From NCBI GenBank assembly GCA_013433145.1, contig CM024186.1, forward strand, positions 6,080,001-6,144,000: 64,000 nucleotides of DNA. The letters run 5' to 3'. The stretch comes from Ascaris suum. Lineage: Eukaryota; Nematoda; Chromadorea; Rhabditida; Ascarididae. Shown in pieces: positions 54,801 to 64,000 of this stretch (the first letter of the stretch is position 1; every line of letters begins with the position of its first letter). The notes under the pieces were generated by a model, which saw only the letters and a program-made list of their open reading frames with translations, searched no databases and had not been told where the DNA came from. The position numbers were made by a program, and so were the translations under genes.

Positions 54801-57800
54801 ATTCACTTGGTTTATGATTGAAATGATGAAATATCTCTTTGTGGTTTTCACGTAAGGAAGCATTGAATCAAATAGGTATTCGTTGTTACCGGTTTTCAAT
54901 GCTGATATGGGTAATCCTCACCCTCTAAATGAACTCGAATTCGATGATGAGGGGGTGCTTGTGTAATGAGCTTGCACAGACATTCTAGGCATTCACATTA
55001 ACACTTGAGAGAGGAAAAGGATCCTCTCCCCTTCCCTTTCCCCCTTCCCTCACAAAAAAAGTATTGGGCAAGCAGACTACTTTTTGAGTTATGCGTGCTG
55101 CTGCAAGAGAAAATAGGCGAAGATAGGAAGAAGGGGCAAAATAGGAGCTGTGCCAGCGAACAATTGGCGGGATTCGTCTCCCAGTAAGGACCTGCTGCGC
55201 AGGCCTTACCTGGAGACAAGGTGCGCATCTTTTTGCATGCGTTTGCAAAAAGTTTTCCTGCAGAAACACCGGCGAGTGCGCTTTAGAGCGAATGCACAAA
55301 ATTTTCAAGTTCACTTCCATGAACGTGCATTTAAAAACTCATTGGATTGAAATTGCTGTAAAACGTTCAATTATCCTTTTTATTTTCCCCGTACTGCTTC
55401 GATTAGCGCATAGATTTCTTATAATTTTTGGACTTTTTCTTGTGAAGAATTTATATGTGTGTCGTTGTCGATAATTTTTTTCTTTTAGTTCAGCAGATGT
55501 GGAAATAGCTTCGTGCAAAAACTTTAGGTATTCGACACCAGCATGAAAATTTGCTCGGAAGTAAAGGAGGTGCTCTAAGTTGGAGGGAGGGAGTATATGT
55601 TCATCGATAGTTCAGACGGTCTGAAAGAGCCATTCAGATTGCGGAATTTCGTTAACCTTTTGCCTTTTTTCACAAATAATGTCGGCACTAGAAGATGTCA
55701 CGAAAACATTAAATCCTGTGGTCGCTCGAGTGCATGTAAAAGCAAGTCTTTAACTGTGGATTTCTGTGATTGTTTGAAGGTTTTGAGAAATGTTCCATTA
55801 TTAGACTATTCTTTTCTTCGAGCGCTAGTATCATCGGTCCAAAGATGCAAAGAGCGCATATTGTGCCAAGATTTGAGGTGCATTTCTTGTTTCGCTGACA
55901 AATGAGGCTCGCAAAATCATATATTGTATCATTCAATACCACAGCTTTTCTTTTGATCTTGGTTTTCATGGTGTTTCATTCTCGATTTAAAGTTTAACTG
56001 CAAAGTGATTTTTTTCGAAACCGTTTGGGAGGCGCCGGATAAGTTTTACACTGTGGCGCAGTACGCGTCGAGAATTGCGCAAATGCACGATCCACAAAGC
56101 GCCCCCATTCAGTCGGACGATGTTTCAGAGCCCATGCGTCCATTACCAGGTATTCATTTAAATACTTGTTTAAATCTTTTAATATATTTTAATTTCGGAA
56201 TTCTTCAGTCTCAAAGTGGCAGGTAATTTCAAATTTCAAACCACCTTTTTTTGAGGTAATTATAAATTAAATAGTCATCCGGGTAAGTGATTCACAAATT
56301 AAGTAGCTTACTGAAAGAACTGCATAGAGGCGATTAAGGCGATTGATTGAGATGATTATGGAAAGATATGAAGAGCACAGATTCCCGTATTTGTATTTTC
56401 ATCGACACAATTGCACAAATGACGTCTGATTCCTTACTGGGGTGATATTTACATGGTGCTGGCTTTGATAAAGTTCTTTAATAGATGTTTCATTTTAGCA
56501 GTATTTTGAATATCTGTATAATTCGCTTTTAAACTCGGCATTACGCGTTGCAATATTCGTTCGTGCTCTTATTTGCATATACAATTGCTTACACTTTATT
56601 TGCACATATAATTAATATTGAGTTGGTTGAATAGCTTTTCACTCAGTTGCTGGCCACAAGATTTGTATATTTAATAAGACTTTAAATGAACATCACATCG
56701 AATCGGACATGCTGGTTGCATGATGCATCAGCTGTCCGTAGAGATCAGCCTGTAAAAACAAGCATTTTTGCAGATTTTATTTGCAAACCCCTATCTCATT
56801 CGTTCACTTTCGTTTCACAACCAACCGTTTCGCATCGAAATTGATGCCGATAGTCAGCTGGAGCGTCTGCAGTCATGTCAGTGTCTTAGTGCATCGCATT
56901 ACGCAAATATGTTGTCGAATATTTTGGAGTGTTTAGTTGGTATCTATGTGAAGTTCGAGCTTTCAGCTTCACGACGTGAATGGGGCCAAGAGAAGCAGGA
57001 ATCAGCACCGGAAATGGACCTGAATAGATCAGCTCGACGCGCCGATATAGCTAGTACGCACGAACTCAACGGGACTCCCAATGGGATCTCTACAGATGTA
57101 GGAGGTAAGAGGTCCGTAGTTCATTAGGCACTTCCGCATTACACCCTTGGAAGAGGTATTAACCTATCTAGTTTTGGTGCAGTGATTGCCGTTAGGTGAA
57201 CGATTGAAGCGGTAAGCTTATAGAGTTCTTTATAGATATTTGATTGCGTTTTGAATTAATAGCATCGTTTTTGATGCTATCAGCATTTTTTATTATTAGC
57301 TGAATGGGCTTGTATATCACCGATTGAATGGAGTTGATGATATACTCTTGTTGGAAAGAGATCCCACGTTCATGTTTTCTTCCATCCCGATTACGTAAAT
57401 GTTATAAATCTGAAGCATTATTACATCGATCGGCTTTTATCACTAAAACCGTAAGTCGCCAGTCAGTGCCAAGAGCAGTCGTTTTTCAATAAAAGATTTA
57501 TATCATTCGATTAAAATATTCGGTTAAAAGTTTTGCAATGACAGGAGGAGCAGCGAAGTTGGGAACCAAGTTGACCAGTACTGTGGACTGTGAATTGATT
57601 GTTTTCCGTCGTTTTTGAGTGGTGGAGAGAGAAAACTGGATGGTGGAGCGTGTTTTGAAAAGAGTGAAGGAGTTCAATGATTTTAGAAATTCCAACGCCG
57701 GGATCGTACGTGGCGAGCGCGACGGCCGACTACTATACCGCTCCTTTTGTAGATGGCGCGGCAATCGCGGCCGCTTTCAGATTGGAAGATCATGAAATAC

Positions 57801-59440
57801 CTTTGCCACCCCCTCCACAGGTATTTTTTAATGTACATTTTTTGCATGACTCGCTTGATTTGAGAAATTCCATTAAATTCTAGTGTATTAAGTTATTGAG
57901 CAAATTGATGTCGTTTCTGGTATTTAGCTGCAATATATTCAAGTTTCATATAAATGTCCTTCCTTGCAGCTTCGTAATGCTTATTATAGCAAGAATCTTT
58001 TCTGAAGCAAGAAAATATGCGTAGGAATTTCGTTTAGGTTTTGCTGCCTTTCGACGTTTTCAGAGGGGAAGGTTGCGGAGTTTTCCTTGAATGCTATCTC
58101 AACTGCTGTCATCAGCATTCACGGAATCAACTGATTAGCCAAATTACATTAGAGTGTACCTTCTCAAAGTTTGCATAGGTGATCTAGTGGCATCAGCATG
58201 TCTTGGAGGAAGTACTACAAATAGTCGTTGTGATCAAGTGAAGAAACAGAAAACAGTTGTGAAATGCTGGAACGTTTTAAACAAAAATTTAACTTTTTTT
58301 GACGAGTAGGCACTTATACGGAAAATGTCTAACACATATATGAAATTATTGTATTTGAAGCAGAGTTGGCGCGATCAAGAAATTGAATCGGCAATTACTT
58401 CATATCAGTGATCGAAGAAAGTCGATATTCCACATTCTGATTTAATAAAGTTGGGACTGATTTCTGCTCTTGGATAGTTAAATTAACAGGAAGAAAATTC
58501 TTTTGGCGGAGGGAATTGATTAACAGTATTATCGGGAACTTTTTAAAATTGTTATGGTTGATGATATTGGAGGAATGAAACGCAGTCTATGAAATTGAAG
58601 GATTCACACATCAATGCGGCTACAAAAGTCGAAACGACGTCAGAGGAGAGGAAAGAGCTCCCGACGAAAGTGAAAGAGGAATTGAAAGATGATGATGAAA
58701 ATACCGGTGAGAAGGTAATTACGACGATGGCTGAATTCGAAGTGAAAAATGAACCGATGGAGGATGCACAAGATGCCGCAACAAGCAGTGAACGACCCAG
58801 ATTGCCTTTACGCATCGGTAGACCTTCGCCGTATGGCGAGTGGAGAAAGGTTGAAAGGCCAATCGAGAAACCAAAGATGTATGTTTCTTCGAGAGACATT
58901 TGCTTTTCTTCTCAAGTTGCAGAAATTCACAGCTGCTGCTTTACAAAAATTCGGGGAGAATAACTTGATGAATAACTAATGCTTTACACGATTATTCTTT
59001 CTGTCCCTACCCCTCCTCCTTCTCCTCTCTTTCCATGCTTATTTCATCTGATAGGGAGATACAATGCCAGATGAATAAAATTGGAATACGGCTTGTTTTT
59101 AACTTTTTCCTTTTCGCAAGACGGAGAGTTCACTTAAAGTTGAAAAGATTTCTTCTCTTCAGTCTCGAAGGAGAGTAGGGTTACGGTTTGACGACTCCCT
59201 CACTTATCCGGATGGCACAGTGGTAACCTTTATATTTATACTCTATTATCCTGCAGTGATTACGAATTGCCAACCGAAGAAGAGGGCCGCAAAGCGAAAA
59301 AGGAAGAGAAGATAAGACCTGAGGATATCGTTGAATTCGGTGAGAAAAGTGCCCCACTATCTCGTAAACGAGCTAAGGATGGAACAATTCACTTCAAAAG
59401 AAGAAAGGTTAATATCAGTGCTCGTAGGCGAGAAGACTAA
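51850..59440 (+). CDS. WBP4: WBP4/FBP21-type splicing protein with zinc finger and WW domain, 10 exons, about 481 aa
   Basis: Spliceosome-associated protein; the human homologue (376 aa) is a U2/B-complex component binding proline-rich partners. Exons: 51850-51900, 52492-52611, 53357-53456, 54006-54112, 54475-54649, 56006-56149, 56967-57104, 57687-57820, 58586-58878, 59257-59440 (TAA). Phases agree throughout. The N-terminus KFCEICKVWFADNKVSIEHH continuing into GRKHK is a matrin/U1C-type C2H2 finger (C13, C16, H30, H36). A WW domain follows (W167, ISYYFHIYSG, ETVWEAP with W192 and P195). Then come low-complexity linkers, a PLPPPPQ run, the conserved SPYGEWRKVE block and a Lys/Arg-rich end. 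Only one WW domain is clear, where human WBP4 has two. Exon 6 is odd: its only AG acceptor (ending 56005) inserts VIFF into the WW loop, whereas the family pattern GETVWEAP would need splicing at a non-AG site before 56018. Both keep frame. Confidence 0.93.
51901..53356 (+). other. WBP4 introns 1-2
   Basis: Introns at 51901-52491 and 52612-53356. The second contains a CTCTCT-rich polypyrimidine tract at about 52727-52792. No extra coding sequence is needed between these exons. Confidence 0.75.
52727..52792 (+). repeat. CT-rich microsatellite-like tract
   Basis: Sixty-odd bases of CTCTCT/CCTCTC on the + strand in WBP4 intron 2. Confidence 0.85.
54650..56005 (+). other. WBP4 intron 5
   Basis: 1.36 kb intron that interrupts the WW domain. 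Open frames occur on both strands at 54985-55350 and on the + strand at 55597-55905. They are Cys- and Ser-rich or low-complexity and share nothing with WBP4 or another family I know. Bases 55015-55070 are pyrimidine-rich. Confidence 0.65.
57821..58585 (+). other. WBP4 intron 8
   Basis: Phase-0 intron of 0.77 kb. Nothing recognised in it. Confidence 0.75.
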
Positions 59441-61594
59441 CGGAACGTTTTAAACTCTCTGCGATTAACACTTATCGATTGATTGAGAAAGTACTGCTGT
59501 AGTCCCATGTTTTTTTTTAAATTATTTGATGTCATATATATTATTTAATGTTATACAGAGTTGTAATAATCCCCCCATTTCATACCAACCTCCTGTCCGC
59601 GTTGGTATTTATTGCAATAATCTGGTTTAATGGATGAGGATTATCATTCGAAATAGATTTGCATTTACTTCTAACCGGTCCTTTAAATTTGCGGCTGCGA
59701 AATTTTTTGGACTCTCCTCACAAATAGCGTGGGGACCATCTAGAGCTTACTGCTTTGCAGACGTGGGGGTTTCATTTGTTTACTTTAGCAGGTTTTAATT
59801 AAGGAATTTCCTGTCATAAGTTATTTTAATTAAGGAAGTTCTTGTGGTTTTGTGCATTGCTGGTGTTTTATTGTTGTTATATGATCATTGTCACGTTTGC
59901 ATTTCTGGCGGAGATGTATTGTCGAAGTTCGCGTTTATTGAGATATCCCTTAAACGGTACTGTGATGGGTATTGTGCTGACCAGTGAGCTCACGATATCT
60001 TTGACGTGCATGGAGAAGGATGGAAGGACTGGTTCAATCAATTTTAATATAAGCTGCTGTGCATTCCTTCGGTCCAGACAGGAGGGGAATGGAGATTTCT
60101 TCGATAATCTTTTTCCCTCTTCCTGATCCATGCTTTGAGTTGCCTGTCCCACCACTACCTCTCACATTCTCAGTTTTGTAATCGCAGATTGCTCTTCTAT
60201 TTCGTGGAACTTAGAAAAGGTTTAGGCTTTCTTTATAGCCTTTTCATAATGAATATTGTAACCAAGCGAAGGTTTGTGCCCATCGATTAGGGTTCCCATT
60301 TCTGATTTTTCTTGTTTTCGCGAACAAAAGTTTATTTTCTTTTTTTTTAAATGCAGGAGGAAGGGGAGACGATGGAGGGGAATGTGGCTGCAAAAGTTGC
60401 TAAAAAAAGACTCATTGGCAACTTGACCGTTTTGTATTTTTGCAGCGGTGTGTGAATGGTGTTGGGTTTTGAATATTTTCAAATTTTATGCTTCGCTCGA
60501 CAATATTTAATTCTCGCGATATCCCGTCATCATAATTTTCCCCTTCCCTATTATGTATAAAAGGGAGAGACAAGGTCCCCGTAGGCGGCAACTTTGAAGC
60601 AGGGGTTTGATTATGGTCGTTCTGCTCAGCAATCTGAAGAAGTTTGCATGCATTTTTGCGTATAATAGCGACTGGATTGTGCCTGTAGTCTTTTGAATCT
60701 ATAGGGGGGAGGGGTCTTTCAGGTCTTTCGAGCACAGAGATTTCTCGATGATAAGTTTTTATCACTTGTCCTTGTTTTGGTTACGCTTTAAGCGATGGAG
60801 AGGAGTGGGGAAAGGTAGAGGTCAACGCAAAGGAGGATCATTTCAACGGTGGGAATTGATTTAATGGGGGTGGGCGAAGGGGCAGAGGAGCATTGATGTG
60901 GCTCTTCTGTTATAAGAAGGAGGAGGATTAGAACCTGTGCCATATTCTTCGCTAGTATGACCAGATGGGCGGCTAATTGCTTAGGAATGACTTAGTACTA
61001 TGCAAATGCATGTGGAGACGGTCACCGAGTCGCATAGATACAGACGGTTGAGTTCCGATGTTTGGAAAGAATTGGGGAAAATGGTCTGCGTTGAGAGTTG
61101 ATTTTTTGCTAATAGGTGTTTACATTCCAACTGACGTAATTTTTCAGAGGTCTCGATGAGAAAAACAACCTTGTGGGGGAGAGGGGAAGGGAATGTTATA
61201 AAGCCAAAAATGTCGGCATCTAGTGGACCAATGTTTGCATAAATTGTCGATTTTTACTACTGTTAGATGTCAAGTCTCGTATTTTTTAAGACTTTCGCGT
61301 TGAATTTCCAGCATTTCATGCTTCTCGGAACTCGTTCATCGGTGTTCTATAGAGACGGGATGTTATGCAGGTGATAGTTGTCTACAAAAATAAAGGTCAA
61401 AAGTGCCTTTGAGGGAACGTGCATAATACGCTCAACTTGCTGGTCGACGACTTTCTCGCCATCACTCTTAGGGACCTTTGATTATGATAAAACGTCTTTC
61501 ATTAGCTTATTGGACCTGTTTGACTGAGTAAGTCTTGCTGCTTGAATTGATGCTTTGTATGTATAGGAAGCTATGGGAGGCATTGTATTGCTCG
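59441..61594. other. Region downstream of WBP4 without a confident gene
   Basis: 2.2 kb. No AATAAA is seen close after the WBP4 stop. A block after a good acceptor (cag ending 60356) reads EEGETMEGNVAAKVAKKRLI and stops at 60455; it could be an orphan terminal exon, but the support is too weak to call. Purine-rich patches occur at 60700-60960. Confidence 0.5.
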
Positions 61595-61663
61595 ATGTCT
61601 GGAGGAGAGGACGGTACGACGGAAACAGGTCGTGACTCATACGGTAGTGCCGGCATGACTCAG
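61595..61663 (+). CDS. Candidate first coding exon of an unidentified gene
   Basis: I do not recognise the protein. An acceptor-like tgctttgtatgtatag ends at 61566, followed 28 bases later by ATG and a hydrophilic peptide starting MSGGEDGTTETGRDSYGSAG, then CAG followed by gtgcgg as a plausible donor at 61664. Local GC content is near 50 %, well above the neighbouring sequence and like the real exons here. Without splicing the frame continues to TAA at 61741 (48 aa) with a tail that looks helical (RKIFHESIDLENAIALKHML). No next exon was found before the window ends, which would fit the multi-kilobase introns seen elsewhere. A minus-strand frame (61482-61937) covers the same bases and is the alternative. 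Confidence 0.3.
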
Positions 61664-61741
61664 GTGCGGAAAATTTTTCATGAATCGATTGATCTGGAGA
61701 ATGCGATTGCGCTAAAACACATGCTCGCGAGATTGCTCTAA

Positions 61742-63338
<1,597 letters not shown>

Positions 63339-63531
63339 ATATCCATAAAGGCTTTCAAAGTGGTTGAAAATCATAATGAACGTGTTGCTAAAGAACTTCG
63401 CTTGAATCTTCTCAGTTATTAAGCATTTAACATTTAGGCTACTACTTACAAATTGTGACTGTGAAAAGTATTTGCACACTCATCTCATTCATAAGCCTAT
63501 TTGTATCATTTTATCTATCATAATGATCCTA

Positions 63532-63720
63532 GCTACGGTGCCCTATAGAATCACAGGGCTTCTACCAGAACCATCCTGTGGCTACGGTGCTTTGTAGAAT
63601 TACAGGATCTTTCACAACCACCCTCTGTCTACAGAGAACACAGGACGTCGATTATAATCACCTTTTGGCTATGGAGAATCACAGGACGTCTATCATGGCC
63701 ACCGTCTAGCTACGCTGCCC
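63532..63720 (+). repeat. Degenerate minisatellite, four to five copies
   Basis: Units start at 63532, 63581, 63629, 63668 and (partial) 63709, with lengths 49, 48, 39 and 41 bp. Each begins GCTACGGTGC or a decayed form and contains RGAATCACAGGAC-like text followed by CCACC or CATCC. The third unit has lost its first base and the third and fourth lack about ten bases near the start. No known element recognised. Confidence 0.75.
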
Positions 63721-64000
63721 TTCCGTGCCAATGCGCTATCCAAAGAGAACTCTGTTCGTTAATGAAGCGTGCGTTGATGTAAACTGCCAATTGAGAGGAG
63801 AGCTGGCAGTTGTGCCTCATTACAGAGTAAGTATTATTGAAATAATAATGACATCCAATTAGTTCTATGTGGAAGTGCTGTCATAACTATCCACAGAGTT
63901 GCGAACAACGCACTAACGACCATCGGCTGTTCCTCTCCACAATGCGTCGCTGCTGTACTTACCTAGTTGCTATCCTATTGCATCCTACCTCTTCACGTCA
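63721..64000. other. Window end, nothing identified
   Basis: GC-richer than the preceding kilobase (CTGCCAATTGAGAGGAGAGC and similar), but I see no exon, repeat or RNA with support. Confidence 0.4.

Noticed and set aside
54985..55320. Minus-strand frames of 76-111 codons within WBP4 intron 5
   Set aside because: They contain a pyrimidine-rich stretch, overlap each other in two frames and show no domain.
55597..55905. 102-codon + strand frame within WBP4 intron 5
   Set aside because: It matches no WBP4 segment and the flanking exons join in phase without it.
56768..56966. In-frame upstream extension of WBP4 exon 7
   Set aside because: A better acceptor (gctttcag ending 56966) gives the phase needed by exon 6, while the acceptor at about 56772 would hit a stop in the required frame.
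60357..60455. Possible terminal exon reading EEGETMEGNVAAKVAKKRLI after a good acceptor
   Set aside because: No preceding exon fits its phase, WBP4 already ends properly at 59440, and the end of the peptide looks like intron translation.

Overview
This is a eukaryotic, AT-rich (roughly 37-38 % GC by eye), intron-rich animal window. T-rich TTTCAG/TTTTAG acceptors with little other branch-point structure, GTAAGT/GTATGT donors, heavy use of CGA and TCG codons, and likely trans-splice acceptors a few bases before start codons suggest a nematode, perhaps clade III. That assignment is inference. All confident genes lie on the + strand. I assembled each by joining exons whose phases agree and whose joined protein keeps a known family's residue order.

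Layout. (1) 1-14776: the 3' part of a GARNL3-type gene (RapGAP domain followed by a CNH/citron-like region). At least 13 exons are visible and the 5' end lies before the window. (2) 14777-20048: intergenic, with small tandem repeats, hairpins and G/C tracts. (3) 20049-24862: a complete five-exon NTMT1-type protein N-terminal methyltransferase of 230 aa. (4) 26540-46976: a complete 13-exon RABL6-type atypical Rab-like GTPase of 661 aa. Its 11.2 kb fifth intron holds a separate intronless gene (34759-35739) for a predicted four-pass membrane protein with a C-terminal C3HC4 RING. (5) 46977-51849: intergenic, with tRNA-like/SINE-like debris. (6) 51850-59440: a complete ten-exon WBP4/FBP21-type spliceosomal protein of about 481 aa. 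(7) 59441-64000: mostly non-coding, with one candidate first exon near 61595, a (TA)n microsatellite of about 105 bp and a decayed minisatellite.

The genes do not form an obvious pathway or a tight operon, as the gaps are 1.7-5 kb. They cover small-GTPase signalling (GARNL3, RABL6), protein alpha-N-methylation (NTMT1), pre-mRNA splicing (WBP4) and probable membrane ubiquitin ligation (RING gene). From general knowledge, human GARNL3, NTMT1 and RABL6 all lie on chromosome 9q33-q34, so the order may preserve old linkage.

I see no new defence, mobile or biosynthetic system. The best leads are the nested RING gene, two splice junctions that break the rules at conserved positions (GARNL3 12773/14488 and WBP4 56006/56017), an excess of the octamer ATTTGCAT/ATGCAAAT (23 copies), many long pure G/C tracts up to 18 bp, and a perfect 12-bp hairpin in an NTMT1 intron.
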